Shown one piece after another: positions 7,614 to 15,507 of a DNA stretch of 18,833 nucleotides. The translations under genes were made by a program, and so were the position numbers. The notes under the pieces were generated by a model, which saw only the letters and a list, made by a program, of their open reading frames with translations, did not search any database and was not told where the DNA came from. The DNA lies in the NCBI GenBank assembly GCA_051879015.1, contig JBJELF010000048.1:1-18833 (forward strand), in the 5' to 3' direction. Position 1 is the stretch's first letter. Every line of letters begins with the position of its first letter. This DNA comes from JBJELF01 sp051879015. Its GTDB lineage: Bacteria > Bacillota > Clostridia > Lachnospirales > Lachnospiraceae.

Positions 7614-8711
7614 ATGGAAGAATCCAGAGAATTGAAAGAAGCTGCAGTGATTAGTTTTACACAAAGAGGTGCAGTGTTGTCACAGAAAATTACAGAAGTG
7701 CTGCTTGCGTGGGGATATCGAGTGAATTTAGCAACAAAATGCAGACAATTAGATAAAGCAGATTGTACGATTTTGTATGAGACGGATTCCTTGTCAAAGT
7801 GGGCGCAAAAGAGGTTTGAGCGGCATGAGGCTATCATTTTTGTTGGTGCAGTCGGCATTGCCGTGCGTGCGATTGCTCCATATCTGAAAGATAAATTGTC
7901 TGACCCTCCAGTATTGGTGATGGATGAGTTGGGGCAGTATGTGATTCCGATTTTGTCAGGTCATGTGGGTGGAGCCAATGAACTGGCTGTTTTTATGGCA
8001 AGACAGTTGGGGGCACAGGCAGTATTGACAACAGCAACAGATTTAAATCATCTTTTTGCAGTAGACTTGTTTGCAAAAAAGAATCAGCTTGTGTTATCGG
8101 ATCGAAATGGAATTGCAAAAGTTTCTTCAAAAGTGCTGCGCCGAGAGCCGGTTTTCTTTGCTTGCGATGGAATCATTGAAAATGAAATTCCAGCAGAGCT
8201 TGTAAGGAAGATAGGAACAAAGAGGGAAATCTGTCTAGATGATATGGGGCAAAAGATGTTGGATTTTGTGATCTCTCCTTATATAATAGACAATAGATGT
8301 TCTCTGCAATTATTCCCAAAATGTATTGTGGTTGGTGTTGGATGTAAACGGGGGAAACAGAAAGCGGAAATAGAGGCAGTGGTACAGACTGTGTTGAGAC
8401 AGTATGGTATTTCAAAAAATGCTGTCTGTGAGATTACTTCCATTGACGTTAAAAAAGATGAGGAAGGGATTGTGGCTCTGGCAGAGCAGTATCAAGTACC
8501 TTATCAGGTATTTTCAGCAGAGGCGTTGTTAGAAGTAAAGGGTACTTTTTCATCGTCTGATTTTGTGAGAAAGCAAGTAGGAGTAGATAATGTATGTACA
8601 CGTTCTGCGATGGCAGCTTGTTGTGGAAAAGGGAAATTGATAGCAGATAAATTTGCCTGTGAGGGAGTAACGGTGGCCTTGGCAGAGAAGGAATGGAGTG
8701 TGAGATTTTGA
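7614..8711 (+). CDS. cbiG: Cobalt-precorrin-5A hydrolase CbiG
   Basis: CbiG opens the delta-lactone of cobalt-precorrin-5A, releasing acetaldehyde and extruding the C20 carbon during ring contraction. The 365-residue protein has the expected parts. The N-terminal domain carries FVGAVGIAVRAIAP (76-89) and SGHVGGANELA (115-125). A variable central region follows. The C-terminal CobE-like domain starts at GVGCKRGK (241-248) and includes VCTRSAMAACC near 327-337. Its length is normal. The 3' end overlaps cbiH, so the two are likely translated in a coupled way. Confidence 0.94.
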   Translation: MEESRELKEAAVISFTQRGAVLSQKITEVLLAWGYRVNLATKCRQLDKADCTILYETDSLSKWAQKRFERHEAIIFVGAVGIAVRAIAPYLKDKLSDPPVLVMDELGQYVIPILSGHVGGANELAVFMARQLGAQAVLTTATDLNHLFAVDLFAKKNQLVLSDRNGIAKVSSKVLRREPVFFACDGIIENEIPAELVRKIGTKREICLDDMGQKMLDFVISPYIIDNRCSLQLFPKCIVVGVGCKRGKQKAEIEAVVQTVLRQYGISKNAVCEITSIDVKKDEEGIVALAEQYQVPYQVFSAEALLEVKGTFSSSDFVRKQVGVDNVCTRSAMAACCGKGKLIADKFACEGVTVALAEKEWSVRF

Positions 8712-9445
8712 CGAGTAAAAATAAGATCTACGTGGTAGGAATGGGTCCAGGAGACAGGCATATGATGACACCGCAGGCAGAAGAAGTGCTGAGGGAATCA
8801 GATGTGATTGTAGGTTATACGGTGTATCTGAATTTGTTGGGAGAAGAATTTTCTTCAAAAGAATTTTTGAGTACACCCATGACAAAGGAGATTCAGCGTT
8901 GTCGTATATGTTTTGAGGAGGCTCAGAAAGGGAAAAAGGTAGCTATGGTGTGCAGCGGCGATGCTGGAGTATACGGTATGGCATCGTTGATGTATGAACT
9001 TCTGCCAGAATATGATAATTGTGAGCTCGAGATTGTGGCAGGGATTACAGCGGCCACCAGTGGAGCAGCAGTGCTGGGAGCTCCTATCAATCATGATTTT
9101 TGCGTGATTAGTCTCAGTGATCGACTGACTCCTTGGGCGTTGATTGAGACACGTTTGCGTATGGCGGCGAAAGGCGACTTTTGTATGGTAATTTACAATC
9201 CTTCCAGCCGACTTCGCTCGGATTATTTAAAGCGTGCCTGTGAAATATTGTTGGAAGAACTGGAGGCAGAGCGTGTTTGTGGTTATGTAGAAAATATCGG
9301 AAGAGAGGGAACAAAGGCGGAAGTGTGTACTCTTGTAGAACTTAAGGACAGACAGGTTAATATGTTTACGACTGTGTTTGTAGGAAATTCTCAGACAAAG
9401 ATACAGGATGGAAAGATGATTACAAGAAGAGGGTATCATCTATGA
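8708..9445 (+). CDS. cbiH: Cobalt-precorrin-3 C17-methyltransferase CbiH
   Basis: CbiH methylates C17 and begins ring contraction. The product has the tetrapyrrole-methylase signatures GMGPG (11-15), CSGDAGVYGMA (82-92), LSDRLTPW (136-143) and YNPSS (163-167), all typical of CbiH/CobJ. Two starts compete. TTG 8708 overlaps the cbiG stop as TTGA and has GGAG nine bases upstream, giving 245 residues beginning just before the conserved first strand. ATG 8693 would add five residues but has almost no spacing from its AAGGA. TTG 8708 is preferred with moderate confidence. The stop overlaps the next ATG as ATGA. Confidence 0.94.
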   Translation: MTSKNKIYVVGMGPGDRHMMTPQAEEVLRESDVIVGYTVYLNLLGEEFSSKEFLSTPMTKEIQRCRICFEEAQKGKKVAMVCSGDAGVYGMASLMYELLPEYDNCELEIVAGITAATSGAAVLGAPINHDFCVISLSDRLTPWALIETRLRMAAKGDFCMVIYNPSSRLRSDYLKRACEILLEELEAERVCGYVENIGREGTKAEVCTLVELKDRQVNMFTTVFVGNSQTKIQDGKMITRRGYHL

Positions 9446-11553
9446 GAGAAGAAATGGAATTATGTCGAGTCATCCTATTTGGCGGAACAACCGAAGGGCG
9501 CAAGTTAGCTGAGATGCTTTGCAAAGCAAAAGTAAGCTGTATGGTCAGTGTGGCTACAGAGTATGGAGAGAGTCTTTTGACACCAAATCAGTACATGGAA
9601 GTACATCAGGGACGTATGGATGTCGGGCAGATGGTAGAGTTAATCGAGCAGAGTCATTGTGATATAGTGATTGATGCGACCCATCCTTATGCCAGAGAGG
9701 TGTCTAAAAATGTGGAGGAAGCAGTCAATCGTTGTCATTTACCATATTATCAGTTAAGGCGAGAAGTTGATTTTTCTTCTCATGGCTCAATTCATTATGT
9801 TTCGTCTGTGGAAGAATGTATTGTCTATTTGAAATCGGGTACCAAGGGAAATATTTTATTGACAACGGGTAGTAAGACCTTGCCTGAGTTTTCAAACGCT
9901 TTTTGGGAAGCGGCGTCAGTGATAGGTGAGGACAATTGTATAGAAGACAGGAACAAAGCATCACAGAGTCGAGAAATTGACCGGCTGTATGTGCGTGTGC
10001 TTCCTAGTATTCAGAGTATTCAGATTTGCAAAGAAAACCATATCTCGGACAAGCATATCATTGCCATGCAGGGACCTTTTAGCACGGAGATGAATAAGGC
10101 CATAATGCAGCAGTATCACATTGCTTATCTGGTTACAAAAGCAAGTGGTGCGGCAGGAGGATTTGCAGAAAAGCTTCAGGCTGCTCAAGAGTTGGGCATT
10201 GAGACTATTGTGATAGAAACAGAGAAGTCGGAAGGGGGATTGACCTTTGATGAATTGGTGCAGTGTATGGAAGAAACTTTACAGGTAAAATTGGTGCCGG
10301 AGAGAGAAATTTCCTTGATTGGTCTGGGAATGGGTAATGAGTCCACTTGGACTTCAGAGGCGAGAGAGGCTTTGCAGCAGGCTCAGATTGTATTTGGTTC
10401 TAAGCGATTACTGTCACAGCTGTCAGACAGTCAGTGGAAACTTCCCTACTATCTGGCACAGGATATCATTCCCTATCTGAAGTCTCATCCCATGTTAACG
10501 AGGGTGGCAGTAGTTTTTTCAGGGGATGTAGGATTTTATAGCGGAGCAAAGAAGATGAAGGAAGCCTTAGAGCAGACAGATATCGAGTGTCGGGTGCGTA
10601 TGTTTTCTGGTATTTCCACTATTTCTTATTTGGCAGCAAGGTTTGGTCTTGACTGGCAGGAGGCTGCCATTGTCAGTCTTCATGGAAGAACAGGGCATGT
10701 AGAGCAGGTAGTTCAGTATAATCGACTGACCTTTGTGCTGCTTTCAGGAGCTGAAAGTCTGAAGCAATTGTGGCAGAGTCTTAGAGAACAGTCTTGGTCT
10801 GGAGAAATTAAATTATATGTGGGCTGTCAGCTATCTTATCCGGAAGAAAAATTGTATGAGATTTCTTTAAATGGTGCATTGCAGGAAATGGTTCAGGGTG
10901 GATTTTCTGAGTTTTTGCCCGAGGGAATGTATGCCTGCTTCATTCAAAACAGCTGTCCTGAGCCAAAAGCTCTGACACATGGATGGAATGATGAGGTTTT
11001 TATCCGAGGTGAAGTGCCTATGACTAAGGAGGAAGTGCGAGAGGTATCCATCTGTAAGCTGAAACTCCATGAGCAAGGGATTCTCTATGATATTGGCAGT
11101 GGCACTGGTTCCATTGCAGTGGAGTGTGCCAAAATGAGTCCAAAACTTTCGGTTTATGCCATTGAGAGAAAAAAAATTGCAGTGGACTTGATTTGCCAAA
11201 ATTGTAAAAAGTTTGGTACATCCAATGTTCAGGTGGTGGAAGGATTGGCTCCAGAAGCTTTCGAGACGCTGCCTGCGCCGACCCATGTTTTTATCGGTGG
11301 AAGCGGCGGTAAGTTGGAAGAAATTCTTCAAATGCTTTTAAAAAAATTAGAGACCGGAGAGTCCATGCGTATTGTCCTCAATGCTATCACCATGGAAACA
11401 GTTGCAAAAATTACGGAATTGTCAAAAAAGTGGAAATTCCAGAATTTTTCTATGATTCAGCTGCAGGTAAGCCGCAGCAAAGAGGTGGCAGGATACCATA
11501 TGATGCAGGGAGAAAATCCTATTTATATTGCAGCTTTTGAAATCACTGGATGA
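9442..11553 (+). CDS. cbiJET: CbiJ-CbiE-CbiT triple fusion: precorrin-6A reductase, C5- and C15-methyltransferase
   Basis: One 703-residue chain holds three enzymes. CbiJ (about 6-262) has GGTTEGR (14-20), DATHPYA (79-85 region) and GPFS (211-214), and reduces cobalt-precorrin-6A. CbiE (about 288-500) has GLGMGNE (294-300), SGDVGFYSGA (360-369) and SLHGR (412-416), and methylates C5. CbiT (about 515-700) has RGEVPMTKEEVR (522-533), the SAM loop DIGSGTGSIAVE (550-561), GLAPEAF (601-607) and FIGGSGG (617-623). It methylates C15 and decarboxylates the C12 acetate. No stop or frameshift interrupts the domains and each looks intact. CbiE-CbiT fusion is common, as in CobL. The added N-terminal reductase is the less usual part. 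The start overlaps the cbiH stop as ATGA. Confidence 0.95.
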   Translation: MREEMELCRVILFGGTTEGRKLAEMLCKAKVSCMVSVATEYGESLLTPNQYMEVHQGRMDVGQMVELIEQSHCDIVIDATHPYAREVSKNVEEAVNRCHLPYYQLRREVDFSSHGSIHYVSSVEECIVYLKSGTKGNILLTTGSKTLPEFSNAFWEAASVIGEDNCIEDRNKASQSREIDRLYVRVLPSIQSIQICKENHISDKHIIAMQGPFSTEMNKAIMQQYHIAYLVTKASGAAGGFAEKLQAAQELGIETIVIETEKSEGGLTFDELVQCMEETLQVKLVPEREISLIGLGMGNESTWTSEAREALQQAQIVFGSKRLLSQLSDSQWKLPYYLAQDIIPYLKSHPMLTRVAVVFSGDVGFYSGAKKMKEALEQTDIECRVRMFSGISTISYLAARFGLDWQEAAIVSLHGRTGHVEQVVQYNRLTFVLLSGAESLKQLWQSLREQSWSGEIKLYVGCQLSYPEEKLYEISLNGALQEMVQGGFSEFLPEGMYACFIQNSCPEPKALTHGWNDEVFIRGEVPMTKEEVREVSICKLKLHEQGILYDIGSGTGSIAVECAKMSPKLSVYAIERKKIAVDLICQNCKKFGTSNVQVVEGLAPEAFETLPAPTHVFIGGSGGKLEEILQMLLKKLETGESMRIVLNAITMETVAKITELSKKWKFQNFSMIQLQVSRSKEVAGYHMMQGENPIYIAAFEITG

Positions 11554-11596
11554 ATCTACTATTTGAGCTGCTTAAGGAGCAGTATGGAGGTTTAGT

Positions 11597-12970
11597 TTGA
11601 ATGAATTAATGAGTAAAAGTCTACCACGTATTATGTTTGCTGCACCGCAAAGCGGCAGCGGAAAAACTTTGATTACCTGTGGTTTTTTGCAGGCACTGCT
11701 CAATCAGCAGCTGTCATTGGTCGCTTTTAAATGTGGACCGGATTATATTGACCCCATGTTTCATCAAAGCGTGCTGGGAATTCCATCGAAAAATGTGGAC
11801 ACTTTTTTTGCTGATAAAGACACGGTTTGTCAGTTGATGGCGGATGGAGCAGAAGAGCGAGATTTGGCAGTTGTGGAAGGCGTTATGGGATTATATGATG
11901 GTCTGGCAGGTACAAAGGAGGAAGCATCCAGCTACCATGTGGCGGAGGTGACTCAAACTCCGATTATTCTTGTCATCAATGCTCGGGGGATGGGACGTTC
12001 CTTGTTGCCGCTGATTGCAGGATTTTTACAATATGACCATGCTCATTTGATTTGCGGTGTGATTTTAAATAAAACCAGCAAAATGTTTTGTCAACTGATT
12101 GGTGCGGAAATTGAGCGAGAGTTGGGGGTCAAAGTGCTGGGCTATGTACCAGTATTGGAAGAGGTGCATTTGGAGAGCCGCCATCTGGGTCTGTGGCTTC
12201 CAAATGAGATTGCAGGACTCAAAGAGCAGTTAAATCAAGCAGCGAAACATTTAACAGAAAGTCTTGATATTCCAGAAATTTTAAAGATTGCAAAGGCAGC
12301 CAAACCTTTGCAGTGGGAACAGAAAATTTTTATTTCTGCGAAAGCTGGAAGAAAGGTCAATATTGCCATCGCTCAGGATGAAGCATTTTGCTTTTACTAT
12401 GAGGATAATCTGCGTTTGCTGCGGCAGGCGGGTGCGAATTTAGTTCCTTTTTCGCCGCTTCATGATAAGATTTTGCCCCAGCACACTCAGGGAATTTTGC
12501 TGGGGGGAGGTTATCCTGAACTTTACCTAAAGCAATTGTCTCAAAATGAATCCATGAAACAGCAGATTTTTGAGGCCATCCAATCGGGAGTCCCTTCGGT
12601 AGCAGAGTGCGGAGGATTTCTCTATCTGCATGAACAGATAGAAGATGTGAATGGCAATGCCTACAACATGGTGGGAGCTATTTCTGGACGGGCCATCTAC
12701 GAAAATAAACTGGTACGTTTTGGATACTGCACGGTAATGGCAGAACAGGAGTCTTTTCTAAAAAAAGAGGAAGCAATTCGAGCACATGAATTTCATTATT
12801 ATGACAGCACAGTAAATGGAAAAGATTGTCGGGCTCAGAAACCGATTACTCAGCGCAGCTGGCAGTGTGTGCATGCGAATTCCAGCCATTGGTGGGGATT
12901 TCCTCATCTTTATTATCTCTCTAATCCAAAGTTTGCGGAGCGATTTGTGGAGACGGCGAGGCAAATATGA
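11597..12970 (+). CDS. cbiA: Cobyrinate a,c-diamide synthase CbiA
   Basis: CbiA amidates the a and c acetate side chains of cobyrinate using glutamine and ATP. The N-terminal synthetase domain has the P-loop APQSGSGKT (16-24) and AFKCGPDYIDPMFH (43-56). The C-terminal glutaminase domain has LLGGGYPELY (301-310), the nucleophile Cys338 in AECGGFLYLHE, and AHEFHYYDS (396-404) followed by HLYYLSNP (437-444). The 457-residue length is normal. TTG 11597 is chosen because GGAGG (11586-11590) sits six bases upstream. ATG 11609 would be about 18 bases from that site. A 43-base gap follows the cbiJET stop, with no terminator visible. Confidence 0.95.
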   Translation: MNELMSKSLPRIMFAAPQSGSGKTLITCGFLQALLNQQLSLVAFKCGPDYIDPMFHQSVLGIPSKNVDTFFADKDTVCQLMADGAEERDLAVVEGVMGLYDGLAGTKEEASSYHVAEVTQTPIILVINARGMGRSLLPLIAGFLQYDHAHLICGVILNKTSKMFCQLIGAEIERELGVKVLGYVPVLEEVHLESRHLGLWLPNEIAGLKEQLNQAAKHLTESLDIPEILKIAKAAKPLQWEQKIFISAKAGRKVNIAIAQDEAFCFYYEDNLRLLRQAGANLVPFSPLHDKILPQHTQGILLGGGYPELYLKQLSQNESMKQQIFEAIQSGVPSVAECGGFLYLHEQIEDVNGNAYNMVGAISGRAIYENKLVRFGYCTVMAEQESFLKKEEAIRAHEFHYYDSTVNGKDCRAQKPITQRSWQCVHANSSHWWGFPHLYYLSNPKFAERFVETARQI

Positions 12971-13051
12971 GTGAGCGTGGAGACTTCTACGAACAGAACT
13001 AGAATACTCGCTTGCGGGTATCAATCATTTATAAATGTGAAAGGAAAGAAT

Positions 13052-14422
13052 ATGGAAACAACCGATAAAATAACTTTATTTGAAACGACACCCGTTCCAA
13101 AGGCTGTAATGAACCTCTCAATTCCAACAGTCATTAGTTCATTGGTGATGGTACTTTACAATTTAGCTGATACCTATTTTGTGGGAATGCTCAACAATCC
13201 GATTCAGAATGCAGCGGTTACATTGGCAGCTCCGGTATTATTGGCATTCAATGCAATCAACAACTTATTTGGTGTGGGCACTTCCAGTATGATGAGCCGA
13301 GCACTGGGGAGAAAAGATTATGATACGGTTTATCGAAGTTCTGCATTGGGATTTTACTGTGCGTTGATGAGTGCAATTTTGTTTGCAGTTGGATGTACAT
13401 TGTTTCAAAATCCCCTTTTGCTGCTGTTGGGGGCAGATGCAGAGACCAGTTATGTCACCAGTGAATATATGAAGTGGACTGTCAGCTGCGGTGCTGTGCC
13501 AGCTATTATGAATGTTGTGTTGGCTTATATGGTGCGCTCGGAGGGAGCTTCTCTTCATGCCAGTATTGGAACGATGAGTGGCTGTCTGCTCAATATTATC
13601 CTTGACCCAATTTTTATTTTGCCGTGGGGACTCAACATGGGAGCAGCCGGTGCAGGACTTGCAACCTTCCTCTCCAATTGTGTGGCCTGTCTGTATTTCT
13701 TAGTTCTGTTATTTCTTAAAAGGGGAAAAACTTTTGTGTGTGTCAATCCTAAAATGTTTCAGCCTAAGAAAAAAATTTTGCTTGAAATTTTTTCTGTTGG
13801 AATACCTGCCTCTATTCAAAATTTGCTCAATGTGACAGGCATGACAATTTTAAATAATTTTACAGCAGGATACAGTTCGGATGCAGTGGCTGCTATGGGA
13901 ATTGCACAGAAAATCAACATGATTCCCATGCAGATTGCCATGGGATTTTCACAGGGAATTATGCCTCTCGTCAGCTATAATTATGCCAGCGGAAATAGTA
14001 AGCGAATGAAGCATGCCATTTATTTTACAGCGCGTATTTCATTAACTTTCTTGGTGATTGTCACTACGATGTATTTCCTTGCATCGGGCAATCTTATTGC
14101 ACTCTTCATGAAAAATGAGACAATTGTCGGATACGGCAGTCGCTTTTTGCGAGGAATGTGTCTGTCACTGCCATTTTTGTGTACGGATTTCCTGGCAGTG
14201 GGAGTATTTCAAGCCTGCGGTATGGGTTCAAAATCACTGTTGTTTGCAATTATGCGAAAAATCGTACTTGAAATTCCTGCAATTATTGTATTCAATATGA
14301 TTTATCCACTATATGGTATGGCTTATGCTCAGACTTTTGCGGAAATCATTCTGGCAATTGCAGCGGTGATTATGTTGAGAAATATTATCAGGGAAACAGA
14401 CAGCAGAGAAGAAAAAGAATAA
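13052..14422 (+). CDS. MATE-family efflux transporter
   Basis: The 456-residue protein is a multidrug and toxin extrusion family member: about twelve hydrophobic segments, an N-terminal LYNLADTYFVG signature (35-45) with the conserved Asp40, and GTSSMMSRALG (76-86). Such carriers exchange Na+ or H+ for organic substrates across the cytoplasmic membrane. No substrate can be read from the sequence. ATG 13052 has AAAGGAAAG upstream. Reading further upstream in frame reaches GTG 12971, directly after the cbiA stop, but the 27 extra residues look non-conserved. The 81-base gap to cbiA shows no terminator or good promoter, so it is probably the last gene of the B12 operon. A corrinoid-related role is only inference. 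Confidence 0.92.
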   Translation: METTDKITLFETTPVPKAVMNLSIPTVISSLVMVLYNLADTYFVGMLNNPIQNAAVTLAAPVLLAFNAINNLFGVGTSSMMSRALGRKDYDTVYRSSALGFYCALMSAILFAVGCTLFQNPLLLLLGADAETSYVTSEYMKWTVSCGAVPAIMNVVLAYMVRSEGASLHASIGTMSGCLLNIILDPIFILPWGLNMGAAGAGLATFLSNCVACLYFLVLLFLKRGKTFVCVNPKMFQPKKKILLEIFSVGIPASIQNLLNVTGMTILNNFTAGYSSDAVAAMGIAQKINMIPMQIAMGFSQGIMPLVSYNYASGNSKRMKHAIYFTARISLTFLVIVTTMYFLASGNLIALFMKNETIVGYGSRFLRGMCLSLPFLCTDFLAVGVFQACGMGSKSLLFAIMRKIVLEIPAIIVFNMIYPLYGMAYAQTFAEIILAIAAVIMLRNIIRETDSREEKE

Positions 14423-14439
14423 AGATTAAGTCTCATGAG

Positions 14440-14485
14440 GTCAGCTAAGATTTAGATATTTTTCTAAATCTTAGTTGACTTTTTT
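14440..14485 (+). terminator. Strong Rho-independent terminator of the B12/MATE operon
   Basis: A 17-bp stem pairs 14440-14456 with 14463-14479, with a single G-T pair and a TATTTT loop, and is followed by six T (14480-14485). It begins 17 bases after the MATE stop codon. Its upper part also forms TTTAGA-N6-TCTAAA, identical in layout to the operator-like palindrome downstream, and the last bases of its descending arm form the -35 box of the next promoter. Confidence 0.92.
14451..14468. promoter_or_regulatory. Putative upstream operator for the SdpR-like repressor, inside the terminator stem
   Basis: TTTAGA (14451-14456), six bases, then TCTAAA (14463-14468) reproduces exactly the half-sites and spacing of the palindrome at 14506-14525. 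The two centres are 56 bp apart and bracket the promoter. The match could partly reflect selection for a terminator hairpin, so it is a candidate site only. Confidence 0.45.
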
Positions 14486-14503
14486 AAGGTATTGTGCTAC
14501 AGT
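14475..14503 (+). promoter_or_regulatory. Extended -10 promoter of the sdpR-like operon
   Basis: The -35 box TTGACT (14475-14480) is 17 bases from the -10 box TACAGT (14498-14503), which carries the extended motif TG at 14495-14496. Transcription would start near 14510, within the palindrome at 14506-14525. The -35 box lies in the descending arm and T tract of the preceding terminator. Confidence 0.7.
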
Positions 14504-14505
14504 GT

Positions 14506-14525
14506 ATTTAGAAAATTTTCTAAAT
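14506..14525. promoter_or_regulatory. Perfect 20-bp palindrome, probable autoregulatory operator
   Basis: ATTTAGAAAA followed by its exact reverse complement TTTTCTAAAT spans the predicted transcription start, between the -10 box and the ribosome site (AAGGAGG, 14533-14539) of the ArsR-type gene. Dyads of this kind next to an arsR/sdpR gene are normally the binding site of that repressor, and bound protein here would block initiation. The binding partner is inferred from position. Confidence 0.7.
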
Positions 14526-14545
14526 AATAAAAAAGGAGGTCTCTT

Positions 14546-14830
14546 ATGTCCTTTGCTGACACTTTTAAAGCACTGTCTGATTCTGCGCGTCGAGAGATTT
14601 TGCTGCTGCTCAAGAATGGGCGTATGTCTGCCGGACAGATTGGCAGCCATTTTGATATGACGGGCGCTACTATCTCGTACCATCTAAATGTATTAAAGAA
14701 GGCAGGGCTTGTTTTTGAGACAAGGGAGAAAAACTTTATCTATTATGAGCTCAATGTTTCTGTGGTGGAGGAGATGATGTTGTGGCTCGCAGATTTGAAA
14801 GGAGGAGAGGAACATGTTGAAACGAAATAA
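14546..14830 (+). CDS. sdpR: ArsR-family, SdpR-like transcriptional repressor
   Basis: The 94-residue protein is almost entirely a winged-helix domain: an N-terminal helix FKALSDSARREIL (7-19), the helix-turn-helix at about 27-52 containing the recognition stretch GATISYHLNVLKKAGL, and a beta wing ending in FIYYELN (64-70). It has no cysteine at all, so the metal site of ArsR/SmtB sensors is absent. This fits SdpR of Bacillus subtilis, which represses its own operon and is controlled by the membrane protein SdpI. AAGGAGG is six bases from the ATG. It overlaps the SdpI-like gene by 17 bases. Palindromes at its promoter suggest self-repression. The SdpR assignment relies on resemblance plus the neighbouring sdpI. 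Confidence 0.88.
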   Translation: MSFADTFKALSDSARREILLLLKNGRMSAGQIGSHFDMTGATISYHLNVLKKAGLVFETREKNFIYYELNVSVVEEMMLWLADLKGGEEHVETK

Positions 14831-15461
14831 AACATGGCTGATGATAACCAGCTTGATTATTTTGATTCCGATTGCTTTTGGCATTTATTTTTGGAATGAG
14901 CTGCCTGAAACCATGGCGACCCATTTTGATTCGGCCAATGAGCCAAATGGTTACAGCAGCAAATTTTTTGCTGTGTTTGGACTGCCGTTGTTTTTGTTGG
15001 CAGTGCATTTGCTCTGTGCGGTGGTCACTGCCAATGACCCGAGACGGCAGAACGTCAGTGATAAAATATATCGAATGATTTTGCTGATTTGTCCTGCTAG
15101 TTCCCTGCTGTGTGGGGGAGCGATTTATACTTACGCTTTGACGGATGGAGTAAATTTTGGAATTGACATGATTATGGTGATCAATTTGTTTATGGCAGTC
15201 ATTTTTTTGGTTGTGGGAAACTATCTGCCAAAGACAAGGCAAAATTATACAATTGGAATTAAGCTGCCGTGGACTTTCTATGATGTAGAAAATTGGAATC
15301 GCACCCATCGGATGGCAGGCTGGGTGTGGATGGCAGTCGGTGTGATATTTGTTTTCAACGCTTTTGTGAAAAGTCAAGTATTAATGCTGGCAGGGATTTG
15401 CATAGCAGTTTTTGTGCCAACATTGTATTCCTTTTTATTGTATTGGAGAGAAAAAAAATAA
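14814..15461 (+). CDS. sdpI: SdpI-like integral membrane protein (DUF1648 + SdpI domain)
   Basis: The 215-residue protein has about six membrane segments (roughly 8-26, 52-72, 86-108, 116-136, 168-185, 189-210). The N-terminal part carries the DUF1648 pattern WNELPETMATHFDS then NGYSSK (27-50). The C-terminal part has GNYLPKTRQNYTIGIKLPWT (135-154) and WNRTHRMAGW (161-170), the signature of SdpI proteins. In Bacillus subtilis SdpI gives immunity to the SdpC toxin and sequesters SdpR at the membrane. By analogy this protein may sense or resist an envelope-acting peptide and relieve repression. No toxin gene is nearby, so the trigger is unknown. It has a strong AGGAGGAGAGG ribosome site inside the end of the repressor gene. 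Confidence 0.88.
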   Translation: MLKRNKTWLMITSLIILIPIAFGIYFWNELPETMATHFDSANEPNGYSSKFFAVFGLPLFLLAVHLLCAVVTANDPRRQNVSDKIYRMILLICPASSLLCGGAIYTYALTDGVNFGIDMIMVINLFMAVIFLVVGNYLPKTRQNYTIGIKLPWTFYDVENWNRTHRMAGWVWMAVGVIFVFNAFVKSQVLMLAGICIAVFVPTLYSFLLYWREKK

Positions 15462-15507
15462 TGTCTGGCAAAACAGATATGAGTGTTTAGAAAAGTGAGG
15501 TAGAAAA

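Noticed and set aside
12971..13051. In-frame GTG extension of the MATE protein by 27 residues, abutting the cbiA stop
   Set aside because: The added residues are polar and unlike MATE N-termini, while ATG 13052 has its own AAAGGAAAG ribosome site and begins just before conserved sequence.
15486..15494. TTTAGAAAA resembling one half of the SdpR-like operator, before the yhfC-like gene
   Set aside because: Only a half-site with no opposing arm. A 9-base AT-rich match is easily chance.
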